From Gemmatimonadales bacterium (GTDB lineage: Bacteria; Gemmatimonadota; Gemmatimonadetes; Gemmatimonadales; JACORV01), in NCBI GenBank assembly GCA_035502185.1, contig DATJUT010000068.1, forward strand, positions 1 to 55,861: a stretch of DNA of 55,861 nucleotides. The letters are read 5' to 3'. The translations under genes and the position numbers were made by a program. Of the stretch, positions 1-8,677 are shown one piece after another. Position 1 is the first letter of the stretch. Each line of letters begins with the position of its first letter. The notes below the pieces were generated by a model. The model had not been told where the DNA came from. It searched no databases and was given only the letters and a program-made list of their open reading frames with translations.

Positions 1-6
1 CTGTCC

Positions 7-1266
7 GTGCCTGACCCCGATCCCGCGCTCGCGCGCGCCGCCCGGAACGGGCTCATCGTGCTGACCGCGATGAACCTCCTGAACTACGTGGACCGCTACG
101 TGGTTCCGCCGCTGCTCGAGAGCATCAAGCACTCCGAGCTGCACCCCACCGACACGCAGCTCTTCTCCCTCACTTCCGCCTTCCTCATCGTCTACACGGT
201 CTCGGCGCCTCTCTTCGGGACGGTGGGCGACCGCGGCTCGCGGCCCAGGCTGATCGCCGCCGGCGTGGGGCTGTGGAGCATCGCCACGGCGCTCGCCGGG
301 TTCGCGCGAAGCTACGGCGCCCTGTTTCTGGCCCGCGCATCGGTCGGCGTGGGCGAGGCCGCGTACGGCACGATCGCCCCCAGTCTCCTCGCCGATTACT
401 TCCCGCGCTCCGTGCGTGGCCGGGTCTTCTCGATCTTCTTCGTGGCCATCCCCGTGGGCTCGGCCCTCGGCTACGTGGTCGGTGGGCTCGTGGACACGCA
501 CTGGGGATGGCGGCGGGCGTTCTTCGTGGCGGGGTTCCCCGGCCTCGCGCTGGCGCTCGTGGCCCTGCGCCTGTGGGACCCTCCGCGCGGGCTGCACGAC
601 GAGACGCCGAGCGGCGCCGCCAGGAGCGCTCGAGCGACCTACGCCGCGCTGTTGCGCAACGGCCCGTACGCGCTGACCGTGGCGGGCTACGCCGCCTACA
701 CCTTCGCCTTGGGCGGGCTCGCGACGGTGATGCCGAGCTTCCTGCAACGGGTGCGCGGGCTCCCCGAGGTGAAGGCCACCGTGACCTTCGGCATGATCGC
801 CGTCACGACGGGCCTCGCCGGCACCTTTCTCGGCGGGTGGCTGGGGGACCGGCTGCTCGAGCGCACCCGGCAGGCGTACCTCTGGCTCTCCGGCGTCGCG
901 ACGCTCGCCGCGGCGCCGCTGATCTTCCTGGCGTTGACGGCGCGCGATCCGCCGCTCTACTGGACGGCCGTGATGGTGGCCGAGTTCCTGATGTTCGCCT
1001 CCACCGGCCCCGTCAACTCGGCCATCGTCAACGAAGTGCCGCCCGAGATGCGGGCGACCGCGGTGGCGCTGAGCATCTTCGCGATCCACACCTTCGGAGA
1101 TGTGCCGGCGCCGACGCTCGTGGGCGTGATATCCGATCGAAGCTCGCTGGGCGTGGCGGTGCTCATCCTGCCTGTGGCGGCGCTCCTGGGAGGCGGCATC
1201 TGGGTGCTGGCAGCATGGCGAGGCGCAGGGGGCGACGCGCCGCATGCTGCGCGGGGCGACGCCTAG
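7..1266 (+). CDS. MFS transporter, spinster-like
   Basis: A 419-residue hydrophobic protein with about 12 membrane segments, acting in the inner membrane as a secondary transporter. The N-terminal half carries the MFS signature between helices 2 and 3 (GTVGDRGSRPRL) and a helix-4/5 region with GVGEAAYG, an arrangement I associate with spinster/Spns-type carriers. That family moves lipids, sugars or drugs; the substrate cannot be read here. The GTG at position 7 is the first start available, and no ribosome site fits in the six bases before it, so the true start may lie outside the window. A DoxX-like membrane gene follows 97 bases downstream on the same strand. Confidence 0.85.
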   Translation: MPDPDPALARAARNGLIVLTAMNLLNYVDRYVVPPLLESIKHSELHPTDTQLFSLTSAFLIVYTVSAPLFGTVGDRGSRPRLIAAGVGLWSIATALAGFARSYGALFLARASVGVGEAAYGTIAPSLLADYFPRSVRGRVFSIFFVAIPVGSALGYVVGGLVDTHWGWRRAFFVAGFPGLALALVALRLWDPPRGLHDETPSGAARSARATYAALLRNGPYALTVAGYAAYTFALGGLATVMPSFLQRVRGLPEVKATVTFGMIAVTTGLAGTFLGGWLGDRLLERTRQAYLWLSGVATLAAAPLIFLALTARDPPLYWTAVMVAEFLMFASTGPVNSAIVNEVPPEMRATAVALSIFAIHTFGDVPAPTLVGVISDRSSLGVAVLILPVAALLGGGIWVLAAWRGAGGDAPHAARGDA

Positions 1267-1363
1267 CGGCCATGCCGTTGATCGGCGCCGCCTGGCCGAG
1301 TGATCTTCCCGGCGATCCCGGCACCCAGCCGCCCCGTCTAGCCTCCACACGGGAGGGCTCTCC

Positions 1364-2125
1364 GTGCAGCGCTTCGCGAAGGTCAGCCGTGCGGGATTCG
1401 CGTCGAGCATGATCGCCCTGGGCGCGATCGGCCTCGTTTTCCGCGACTTCCCACTGGTGTGGGGGCCGCTGCCCGGCTGGGTCGCCTGGCGCACGGCGCT
1501 CGCCTGCGCGTGCGCCGCGGTGGCCCTCGCAGCGGGAATCGCCCTGCTCGCCCGGCGGACCGCGGCTGCGGCGTCGCTGGTGCTGTTCGTCTACGTCGCG
1601 CTCTGGTGGTTGCTGCTCAAGGTGCCGCCCGTGGTCACCGACCCGCTCACCGAGCTGAGTTGGCTCGATTGTGGCATGTACGGGATGCTGCTGGCGGGAG
1701 CGTGGACCCTCTACGCCGACATCGGCGGGCGGCCCGTCCTGGGGGGCGAGCGGGGCGCGAGGCTCGCGCGCCTGCTCTTTGGGCTCGGCCTGATCCCGAC
1801 CGGCCTGTCGCACTTCGTTTACGTCAACCTGACCGTCCCGCTGGTGCCCGCGTGGCTCCCGTACCGCCTGGGATGGGCGTACTTCACCGGCGCGTGCCAC
1901 CTCGCCGCCGGCCTCGGCATCCTGCTCGGCGTGCTGCCCAGGCTGGCCGCTGGCCTCGAAGCGGCCATGCTCGGGATCTTCACCATCCTCGTGTGGGTTC
2001 CGGCGGTGGTTGCCGCGCCCGGCACGCGCGAGAACTGGACCGAATTCTGGATCTCGTGGGCACTCACCACGGCCGCGGCCGTCGTCGCCGCTCACGTCCC
2101 GCGGCGGAAGCCGCGGGCGGCATAG
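1364..2125 (+). CDS. DoxX-like integral membrane protein
   Basis: A 253-residue protein with about seven or eight hydrophobic segments and almost no soluble domain. The middle region (about residues 140-190, with GLIPTGLSHFVYVN and a following FTGACHLAAGLGILLG stretch) resembles the four-helix DoxX/DUF4267 fold. Members of that fold are poorly characterised inner-membrane proteins, some linked to oxidative stress or quinone systems. It starts with GTG preceded by a GGGAGGG ribosome site. It ends 25 bases from the convergent DUF6624 gene. No catalytic residue can be named. Confidence 0.7.
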   Translation: MQRFAKVSRAGFASSMIALGAIGLVFRDFPLVWGPLPGWVAWRTALACACAAVALAAGIALLARRTAAAASLVLFVYVALWWLLLKVPPVVTDPLTELSWLDCGMYGMLLAGAWTLYADIGGRPVLGGERGARLARLLFGLGLIPTGLSHFVYVNLTVPLVPAWLPYRLGWAYFTGACHLAAGLGILLGVLPRLAAGLEAAMLGIFTILVWVPAVVAAPGTRENWTEFWISWALTTAAAVVAAHVPRRKPRAA

Positions 2126-2150
2126 CTCGCGTCGGCCCACAGGCCATGCG

Positions 2151-3212
2151 TCAGCGCCGCCGGCACACCCCCGGCGGCCCCGCGTACTCCACGCCGAGCG
2201 ACTGCAGGTAGATCGCCAACGGCTCGAGGCCGACCTCCCGGCGCCGGACGTCCACGCAGGGCTCGTTCGCGATCGAGTCGAGGGCCGGCGGACCGGGGCG
2301 GTCCGAGTACCGCGTCTGCGTGCCGTAGAGCTGCGGCTTCCCCTCGGCCACCAGCACACGATCCTCGAGCAGCGCGCCGTCGCCGGCCCGCGCGTCGTCC
2401 TTGCGCACCGCTGCCAGGAGGAGCGGCAGCACCTGCTTCTGGAACTCCGGCGGCGCGTGCTGCACCAGCAGCCACGCGTCGTGCGCGGCCTCGTCTCCTA
2501 CCAGGCGGCGGCCCGGCCAGCCGCGCGCGGCGATGATCGCCCTGATCTGCGCGTAGCGCGGCGCATCCGAAGCGTCGAGCGCCCGGAATACGGAGTCCCC
2601 CTGCGGAGAAGACCGCCCGTATCGCACCACCACGTCGTTCAGGCTCTGCCGGGCCAGCTGGTCCGAGTCGGCGAGCGCGATCAGCTCCGCCATCAGCGTC
2701 GAGTCGAGCGAGGTACGGCGCGCCCGCAGCCTCGCCTCGAGCGCCGGCCAGCGCCCGTCGCGGTGCAGCACGAACGTGGCGCTGTCCCGCGTGAAGTACC
2801 CCGGATCGAGAAACCCCTCGTCCACCGCGCGGCCGAGGTCCCGGAAGGCGCGGTTGCTGTCCCCCGCCTGCGCGGCGTCGGCGGCGGCGAGCGCCAGGAA
2901 CAGCGGCTGGAACCCAGACACGGCGAACGCCTGCTCGTAGAGCCCCGCGGCTCCGGCGAACCGATGCTGCTGCTCGGCGCTATCCGCCCGCATGGTCAGC
3001 AGGGCAATTCGGCTCTGGAACCGCGGGCGCAACGGTTCGGTGAGGTCGGCCCGGCGTTGCCGCGCCGCGCGCACGCCGCGCACCACGGCGGGGACGACGA
3101 TCAGGGCGAGGAGCCCCACAGCGGCGGCGAGGATCCAGACGTCGTAGTAGACGAAGCCGCGCTGCCGCCGCACGGCCTTGCTCGCCGCCTCAGGCGCCGC
3201 GCCGCGGGTCAC
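2151..3212 (-). CDS. membrane-anchored DUF6624 protein
   Basis: A 353-residue protein with one membrane helix near residues 22-45, a helical TPR-like stretch (about 70-170), and a C-terminal DUF6624 region. The DUF6624 call rests on the run around GWPGRRLVGDEAAHDAWLL, then FQKQVLPLL, then KPQLYGTQ, which is the conserved pattern of that family. DUF6624 has no known reaction. The GTG start overlaps the NmrA stop as GTGA, so translation is probably coupled to the NmrA gene. The gene ends close to the convergent DoxX-like gene with no room for a separate terminator. Confidence 0.75.
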   Translation of the reverse strand: MTRGAAPEAASKAVRRQRGFVYYDVWILAAAVGLLALIVVPAVVRGVRAARQRRADLTEPLRPRFQSRIALLTMRADSAEQQHRFAGAAGLYEQAFAVSGFQPLFLALAAADAAQAGDSNRAFRDLGRAVDEGFLDPGYFTRDSATFVLHRDGRWPALEARLRARRTSLDSTLMAELIALADSDQLARQSLNDVVVRYGRSSPQGDSVFRALDASDAPRYAQIRAIIAARGWPGRRLVGDEAAHDAWLLVQHAPPEFQKQVLPLLLAAVRKDDARAGDGALLEDRVLVAEGKPQLYGTQTRYSDRPGPPALDSIANEPCVDVRRREVGLEPLAIYLQSLGVEYAGPPGVCRRR

Positions 3213-4114
3213 GACCGCCCCAGGAACCCGGTCAGCAGGTCCCGCACCGTCGTCCAGCGCATGCCGGGATAGCGCTCGTTGTCGAGCGGCTCCAGCACGG
3301 CCCGGCCGTTGAACATGTTGTGCATGTACTGCATGCCCTGCCAGGCGGGAAAGATCTCGTGCTTCGCGGGAGCGACCGTTCGCGCGACCGTGATGATCGT
3401 GCCGAGCAGGCCGAGGCCTCCGGCGCGGAACAGACGGAAGCGCGTGCCGGTCAGCTCGCCCAGCAGCGCCGCCAGCGACCGGGCAGTGACCTGATCGCCG
3501 GCGACGCGGAGGAATCGGGGCGTGGAAGGGTCCAGTGCGGCCCTCGCCGTGTAGGCAGCCGTGTCGCCGATCGTCGTGAAGTCCAGGCGCTGGTCCGCGT
3601 TCCCCCAGTAGAGGACGCGCCGGCGCCTGAAGAGTATCAGCGGCATCCGGGCGGTGAGCAGCTCCATGAACGCGCCGCACCAGATCGTCGTCGCCGCGAT
3701 CGAGGCCGCGTCCAGGCGCCGATGGAATGCCCGCCGCAGATCCAGATTGCGGTTGCTGCCGGGCGGGAGCCCGGTGAAGTCGATCGAGTAGTCGGACGGG
3801 ATGAAGCGCGGCACGCCGGCCCGGACGGCCGCGTCGAGCAGCACCGACTGCGCGTCCACGATCACGTCCCGCAACCCGTTCAGCGCCGACACCACGCAGG
3901 ACGCCCCGGCGCAGGCCGCCGCCACCCCGGTCGCGTCGTCGAGATCCACGGCGGCGATCTCGACGCCGAGCTGCCGCAGCCCCTCGACCTTGTCGGGCGC
4001 GGCGCCGCGGCGCACCAGCGCCCTCACGCCGGCGCCCCGCTCGCGCAACGCTCGCGCGATCCGTCCGCCGAGGTTGCCGGTCGCTCCCGCTACGACGATG
4101 GTCGGCTCACTCAT
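3209..4114 (-). CDS. NmrA-like NAD(P)-binding protein
   Basis: A 301-residue atypical short-chain dehydrogenase of the NmrA/isoflavone-reductase type. The dinucleotide-binding glycine motif GATGNLGG sits at residues 10-17, and the family's FIPSDYS segment lies near residue 120. Members are either reductases or NAD(P)H-sensing regulators; I cannot separate these from sequence. It is a cytosolic protein translated just before the coupled DUF6624 gene. An AAGCTA element 31 bases before the ATG is a likely -10 box, so this gene and the GNAT gene on the other strand probably share a divergent promoter region. Confidence 0.8.
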   Translation of the reverse strand: MSEPTIVVAGATGNLGGRIARALRERGAGVRALVRRGAAPDKVEGLRQLGVEIAAVDLDDATGVAAACAGASCVVSALNGLRDVIVDAQSVLLDAAVRAGVPRFIPSDYSIDFTGLPPGSNRNLDLRRAFHRRLDAASIAATTIWCGAFMELLTARMPLILFRRRRVLYWGNADQRLDFTTIGDTAAYTARAALDPSTPRFLRVAGDQVTARSLAALLGELTGTRFRLFRAGGLGLLGTIITVARTVAPAKHEIFPAWQGMQYMHNMFNGRAVLEPLDNERYPGMRWTTVRDLLTGFLGRS

Positions 4115-4145
4115 GGGCGCCCTGTGGGTTCCCGCTCGAAGTACC

Positions 4146-4168
4146 TAGCTTTGAGAGGCTTTGAGAGG
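4146..4168. promoter_or_regulatory. divergent promoter region with 10-base direct repeat
   Basis: Positions 4146-4151 read TAGCTT on the plus strand and AAGCTA on the minus strand, matching the -10-like element seen before two DinB genes in this window. Immediately after it a ten-base unit, GCTTTGAGAG, is repeated twice in tandem (4149-4168), one helical turn apart. The stretch lies between the divergent NmrA and GNAT genes. Confidence 0.4.
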
Positions 4169-4191
4169 TTCGCCCTCCACCGGAGATCCCC

Positions 4192-4500
4192 ATGGCCGAC
4201 CCCGTCCCGGCGGTCGTCAACAACGCCGCCGGCAGCCGCTTTGAGCTGACCGCGGACGGTCACACCGCCGTCCTCGAATACGTGCTGGCCGGGAGCCGGC
4301 TGCGCCTCATGCACACTGAAGTGCCTCCCGAGCTGCGCGGACGCAAGTACGGCGAGGTCCTCGCCCGCGCCGGCCTCGAGCACGCCCGCGCCAACGACCT
4401 CAAGGTCGTGCCGTTCTGCCCGTTCGTCCGCGCGTTCCTGCAGCGCCACCCCGAGTACGAGCCGGTGCTGGACCCGCACTGGAAGGCCGCGGTCGGGTAA
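4192..4500 (+). CDS. small GNAT-type acetyltransferase (COG2388-like)
   Basis: A 102-residue single-domain protein. The acetyl-CoA loop region reads ELRGRKYGEVLARAGLEHA, and the closing segment CPFVRAFLQRHPEY is the hallmark of the short GNAT group related to human NATD1. These proteins are presumed N-acetyltransferases, but substrates are unknown. GGAG lies six bases before the ATG. The protein is full length for its group. Confidence 0.75.
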   Translation: MADPVPAVVNNAAGSRFELTADGHTAVLEYVLAGSRLRLMHTEVPPELRGRKYGEVLARAGLEHARANDLKVVPFCPFVRAFLQRHPEYEPVLDPHWKAAVG

Positions 4501-4586
4501 GTGGAGCCGTGGCCCGCTTCGGGCGTGGCGCCCATCGGCCGGCCCGGCTATCCTGCAACCGTTCCCTCACCAGAGGTATGCGTCGG

Positions 4587-6077
4587 ATGAGCGCGCGCTC
4601 GAGACTCCGCGGGGGCCTCCTCGTCGCCGGCTGCGCCCTGCTCGCCGCGGCCCAGGCGCCCGGATGCCGGTCGTCGCTGCCTTCAGCCGGCGGGGGCGGG
4701 GGCGGCGGTGGAGGAGGCGGAGGCGGCGGTGGCGGAGGGTCGAGCACGAACGACTGGCCGCGCTTCGGCTACGACGCCGGCCGCTCGAGCGCGCCGGCCG
4801 CCGCGATGGGCGTGACCGCGACCAACGTGGACTCGATGACCCGTCAGCAGGTCACGCTCGACGGCACGGTGGACGCCTCCGCGATCTACCTGCACGCCGT
4901 CACCGTGAAGGGCGCCACCCACAACACGTTCTTCGTCACCACGACCTACGGCAAGACGATCGCGATCGACGCCGACAGCGGGACGATCCTCTGGGAGTTC
5001 ACGCCGAGCGGCTACGCCGGCTGGGCGGGCTCCGCGCAGATCACGACCTCCACGCCGGTCGCCGACCCCGACCGCGCGCACATCTACGCCGCGAGCCCCG
5101 AGGGCGCCATCCGCCGGCTGGCCGTCGCCGACGGCAGCGTGGGCTGGACCACCTCGATCACCAGGCTCCCCACGCGCGAGAAGATCGCGTCGTCCCTCAA
5201 CTACTGGCACGGCCGCGTGATCGCCACCACCGGCGGCTACATCGGCGACGCGCCGCCCTACCAGGGCCACGTCGCCGTGCTCGACGCCGCCAGCGGCCAG
5301 CTGCTGCACGTGTGGAACTCGCTGTGCAGCGACACGGCCGGGCTGCTTACGCCCTCGGGGTGCGCCGAGAGCGACGCCGCCATCTGGGGCCGCGCGGGCG
5401 CCGTGATCGACACCGCGACCGGGCAGCTGTACGTCGCCACCGGCAACGCGCTGTGGGACGGCGTGACCTACTGGGGCGACGCGACCCTCTCGCTCGACTC
5501 GCTCGCGACGACCATGACCGGCAACTACACGCCCACCAACACGGCGCAGCTCAACACCACCGACGCCGACCTGGGCTCGACGTCGCCGGTGCTCCTGGGG
5601 GGCGGCCTCGTCGCCCAGGGCGGCAAGGACGGGATCATCCGGCTGCTCACCTGGTCGGCGATGGCGGGCACCACGGCCCACAAGGGCGGCGAGGCGCAGA
5701 CCGTGTCCACGCCGAGCGGGACGGACCTGTTCACCGCGCCGGCGGTGTGGCGCAACGGCTCCACCACGATGCTCGTGGCCGGCGACAACGGCGGCACCGC
5801 GGCCTGGACGCTGAGCGCCGGGCAGCTGGTGTCGGCGTGGAGCCACGGGAACGGCGGCACGAGCCCCGTGGTCGTGGACGGGATGGCGTTCGTGTACGGC
5901 CCGGGCGGCGGGCTCCGCGTCTACGACGCCGCCTCGGGCAACCTCGTCACCACGCTCTCGTGCGGCGGCGGACACTGGAACAGCCCGATCGTGGCGGACG
6001 GCCGCATCGCGCTCCCCGAGGGCAACGCCAACAACCACAGCACCAGCGGCGTGCTCGACATCTGGCGGATTCCGTAG
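4587..6077 (+). CDS. PQQ-type beta-propeller lipoprotein with poly-Gly linker
   Basis: About 496 residues from this ATG; ATG 4578 in the same frame is an alternative. AGAGG ends ten bases before 4587, which favours the start given. A signal peptide is followed by a probable lipobox ending APGC, then a run of 17 glycines, then a repetitive domain in which AIDADSGTILWE, VLDAASGQLLHVW and VYDAASGNLV mark propeller blades of the PQQ-binding-like family. No PQQ-dehydrogenase active-site motif is apparent, so a scaffold or ligand-binding role in the envelope is more likely than catalysis. The cysteine at the lipobox suggests membrane anchoring, with glycine as a flexible spacer. Confidence 0.75.
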   Translation: MSARSRLRGGLLVAGCALLAAAQAPGCRSSLPSAGGGGGGGGGGGGGGGGGSSTNDWPRFGYDAGRSSAPAAAMGVTATNVDSMTRQQVTLDGTVDASAIYLHAVTVKGATHNTFFVTTTYGKTIAIDADSGTILWEFTPSGYAGWAGSAQITTSTPVADPDRAHIYAASPEGAIRRLAVADGSVGWTTSITRLPTREKIASSLNYWHGRVIATTGGYIGDAPPYQGHVAVLDAASGQLLHVWNSLCSDTAGLLTPSGCAESDAAIWGRAGAVIDTATGQLYVATGNALWDGVTYWGDATLSLDSLATTMTGNYTPTNTAQLNTTDADLGSTSPVLLGGGLVAQGGKDGIIRLLTWSAMAGTTAHKGGEAQTVSTPSGTDLFTAPAVWRNGSTTMLVAGDNGGTAAWTLSAGQLVSAWSHGNGGTSPVVVDGMAFVYGPGGGLRVYDAASGNLVTTLSCGGGHWNSPIVADGRIALPEGNANNHSTSGVLDIWRIP

Positions 6078-6109
6078 GCTGAGGGCCGGCGGCCGGCGCC
6101 GAGGATCGT

Positions 6110-6131
6110 GCGCCGCGCCCGCGCGCGGCGC
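6110..6131 (+). terminator. hairpin after beta-propeller gene
   Basis: An eight-base-pair perfect stem (GCGCCGCG with CGCGGCGC) and a six-base loop, 33 bases after the stop codon. There is no T-tract. It is a terminator candidate on structure alone. Confidence 0.4.
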
Positions 6132-6203
6132 CCGCTTCCCCCGGCCCTGGCGCCGCCCGGCGCCGTGCGCCACTATCGTCATCCCCCGCGCTCGGAGACC
6201 GCG

Positions 6204-6716
6204 ATGTCCGAATTCGTGTCCCTGCTGGACGAGACCATCGAGGGCTGGTGGGACGTCCGCAACGGCGTCATCGCCGAGGTGGAGAACATCCCGGCCGGCA
6301 AGTTCGACTTCCGCCCGGTGCCCGAGGTCCGCAACGTCCGCGAGATGGTGCAGCACATCCTCGAGATCGCGATGATGATGACGGGCGAGCTGACGCGGCC
6401 GGACACCAACCTCAAGCGCGAGCCGTGGCCCAAGCTGCTGGCCCGCTACGCCGGCGCCGCCTACGACGCCACGACCAAGCCGCAGCTCGTCAAGCTGCTC
6501 GGCACCCAGATGAAGGACGCGGAGAAGAAGTTCCGCGCCGCGGGCGAGCTGGCGCTGTTCCAGTTCCACACCCGGTTCGACGGGAAGCAGGGCACCAAGT
6601 ACGCCTGGTGGCACCACGGCATCGCCCAGGAGGAGTACCACCGCGGCCAGCTGACCACCTACCAGCGGCTGATGGGCCTCGTCCCCGCGCTGACGAAGGC
6701 GATCACGGGCGGCTGA
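6204..6716 (+). CDS. DinB-family protein
   Basis: A 170-residue four-helix DinB/YfiT-fold protein. The first expected metal ligand is His51 (MVQHIL), and the C-terminal helix carries EEYHRGQL with His146. The partner ligand four residues before His146 is Gln142 rather than the usual His, so the metal site may be altered. DinB-fold proteins act as thiol-dependent transferases or have unknown roles. The start has CGGAGA upstream. The TATCGT at about 6172 may be a -10 box. A strong hairpin lies between this gene and the convergent peptidase-like gene. Confidence 0.8.
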   Translation: MSEFVSLLDETIEGWWDVRNGVIAEVENIPAGKFDFRPVPEVRNVREMVQHILEIAMMMTGELTRPDTNLKREPWPKLLARYAGAAYDATTKPQLVKLLGTQMKDAEKKFRAAGELALFQFHTRFDGKQGTKYAWWHHGIAQEEYHRGQLTTYQRLMGLVPALTKAITGG

Positions 6717-6756
6717 GGCGCGGTCGGGGGCGGCAGACCGCGCCACCTCATACGCG

Positions 6757-6784
6757 GGAGGCCGGAGCGCTCGCCCCGGCCTCC
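6757..6784. terminator. terminator between convergent genes
   Basis: A nine-base-pair perfect stem, GGAGGCCGG with CCGGCCTCC, around a ten-base loop and followed by ATTTCAT on the plus strand. It sits 40 bases after the DinB stop and 43 bases beyond the convergent gene's stop, so it could serve both. Confidence 0.65.
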
Positions 6785-6827
6785 ATTTCATGCGTTACGG
6801 CGGACGCCGCCGGCAGACGCGGCGGCC

Positions 6828-8036
6828 CTACTTCAGCGCGCCGTCAGCGATGACATCGCGGCCGTCCACCGCCAGCGTCGCCCGGCTCACCGCCATGGGC
6901 AGACCGAAGGTGCTCACGTTGGTGCCGCCCCAGGAGGTGTTGTCGCCGGTGCCCACCGTGACGCCGCCCGCGGCCATCCACACGATCCGCCCGGAATTCG
7001 TCGGCAGCTGCATCGCCGGATTGAGCCCCAGGTCCAGGTACGCGAACATGTCCTTCCCGCCGGTGGACGCGTCGTACAGCGCCCGCAGCGGGTCGAGGCC
7101 CGACTTGGCCGACATGCCTGTCATCCTGCCGGCGGAGAAGTGCAGCACCAGGCTGTCGATCATCGTCCCCTGAAAGACGTAGCGGTCCACGACGACCGTG
7201 CCCTCGGCCGTGCCGAGGACCGCCGGGACGAGCAGCTCGCCCGCGGGGAGCCAGGTGGACGCCGCGGCGCCGCCCTGGCGCAGCTTCTCGGGCGTGAGCG
7301 CGCCGTCGGAGACAAATGCCCTGGACGCATCCACTGCGAAGGTGAGGTTGGTACCGTTGGGGGCCGTGAGGGTCAGCTTCCGGCCGGCCGCGATCGCGGC
7401 CCGGAGCCCGGCGCCCTTCGCGCGGATCGTGTCGGGCGAGACGGCAGCGGCCTTCCAGAACATGTCCGCGACCTCGGCCAGCGGCCGGCCGAGCCGCGCG
7501 GCGAGCTGCGCGTTGGGAGCGAGCCCGTTCCCGAGGTCCACGAAGCGCACGCGACGCTTCAGGAAGGCCTGGCCGACCGGGATCCCCGCCTTGTTCCTCG
7601 CCGCGATGCGCGCCGCGGGCACGCCCGCCATCACGTTGTCCGAGTCGCCGTATTCGACGTTGATCTGGGCGTCGATCAGGTTCGTGAGCCCGAGGCCGAG
7701 GGTCGGCGAGGTGGTGTCGAACGCCGCCGGGACGTCGTCGTAGGAGCGGCGGTCGGTCCGGTCGTCGCTCACCGTGATCAGCGGCTGGGCTCCCGCCTTC
7801 ATCACCTCGATCGCGATGTTGCTTAGCAGCGCCCAGTCACGCACGCCCCCGGTGACGAACACCTTGTCGCCGGCGCGGATCATCGCCGCCGCGACCAGCG
7901 TCCGGGCGACGTCCTGGTGGCCGGCGGTCGGGGCCGCCGCCGCGGCCGCCGGTGCCTGCTCCTTCGTCCGGCTGCAGGCGACGACGCCGCCCAGAGCCAC
8001 GAGGGCGGCGAGAGGCACAACGCGTGAGCGCATCAT
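6828..8036 (-). CDS. M29-aminopeptidase-like lipoprotein, metal site degenerate
   Basis: A 402-residue protein. The signal peptide ends in a lipobox (GGVVACS), so it is an exported lipoprotein. The body resembles the M29/AmpS aminopeptidase family: a PNGTNLTF segment, a retained glutamate in AGELLVPA, a LGLNP segment and a GGTN segment. Where M29 enzymes have the second Glu, the His-x-x-x-Gly site and the closing His-x-Asp, this protein shows AYLDLGLNP, GGVTVGTG and STFGLPM, so most metal ligands look lost. GGAGG lies four bases before the first of two adjacent ATGs (8036, 8033); either could be used. It may be a non-catalytic binding protein. Confidence 0.7.
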   Translation of the reverse strand: MMRSRVVPLAALVALGGVVACSRTKEQAPAAAAAAPTAGHQDVARTLVAAAMIRAGDKVFVTGGVRDWALLSNIAIEVMKAGAQPLITVSDDRTDRRSYDDVPAAFDTTSPTLGLGLTNLIDAQINVEYGDSDNVMAGVPAARIAARNKAGIPVGQAFLKRRVRFVDLGNGLAPNAQLAARLGRPLAEVADMFWKAAAVSPDTIRAKGAGLRAAIAAGRKLTLTAPNGTNLTFAVDASRAFVSDGALTPEKLRQGGAAASTWLPAGELLVPAVLGTAEGTVVVDRYVFQGTMIDSLVLHFSAGRMTGMSAKSGLDPLRALYDASTGGKDMFAYLDLGLNPAMQLPTNSGRIVWMAAGGVTVGTGDNTSWGGTNVSTFGLPMAVSRATLAVDGRDVIADGALK

Positions 8037-8183
8037 GGGACCTCCGAGGGGGAGACCCGGCCGCGCCGGCGGGACGGCCGGTGGGCGCGGGTCCATTGAG
8101 GGAATCGGCTCGAATAAGCCGCCGGCCGGCCACGCGTCAAGGGGTCCGGCCGACGCTCGACGGCGACCCGCTGCTGCTCGCCG

Positions 8184-8200
8184 CCCGGGGCGCCCCCGGG
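8184..8200 (-). terminator. hairpin after Rieske/SnoaL operon
   Basis: A seven-base-pair perfect stem (CCCGGGG with CCCCGGG) and a three-base loop, about 46 bases past the stop of the SnoaL gene on the minus strand. No T-tract follows. The rest of the 209-base gap holds nothing else I recognise. Confidence 0.4.
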
Positions 8201-8245
8201 GTGTGAAGGCGCTGCTCCCGCTCGACCGGGCGCTGCCGCGCGGCG

Positions 8246-8677
8246 CTACTGCTTGAACCTCGGCAGCTCCGGGTGCCGCGTGCGGAACTCCTCGTAGAGG
8301 TGCGCGTCGGTGTAGTCGCGCATCTCGCAGATCCGCTCGCCGCGGAACCGGATCACCACACAGGTCCGCTGGTCCATCACGTCGTTCGGCGCGCTCTTGA
8401 GCCAGCTCCGCTCCCGGATCTCGACGATCACCCGGTCCTGCGCGGGGTACCAGTCGCGCCACACCTCCTCGTAGCCCCAGTCCGCCGCGCCCAGGCCGAA
8501 CTCGCGGTTGGTGAACGCGCGGATCACGGCGTCCCGGCCGCGCCACTCGCCGCCCAGCGGCGGAGAGCCCGCGATCCAGTACACGATGTCCTCGGTGAAG
8601 CAGCTCGCCACCTCGTCCATCCGGCCGGCGAACAGCGCCTTCTCGTACGCGCGGGCGACGGCCAGGTGGTCGGTCAT
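8246..8677 (-). CDS. SnoaL/NTF2-like protein
   Basis: A 143-residue protein of the nuclear-transport-factor-2 fold. The N-terminal helix AVARAYEKALFAGRMDEVASCF, the EDIVYW strand, and the cone-shaped pocket segments (WRGRDAVIRAF, VIVEIRERSW, MDQRTCVVIRF) follow the SnoaL_2 layout. Such proteins are small isomerases, hydrolases or binding proteins. Its ATG overlaps the Rieske/flavoprotein stop as ATGA, so the two are co-translated and probably act on related compounds. No catalytic base can be assigned. Confidence 0.8.
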   Translation of the reverse strand: MTDHLAVARAYEKALFAGRMDEVASCFTEDIVYWIAGSPPLGGEWRGRDAVIRAFTNREFGLGAADWGYEEVWRDWYPAQDRVIVEIRERSWLKSAPNDVMDQRTCVVIRFRGERICEMRDYTDAHLYEEFRTRHPELPRFKQ

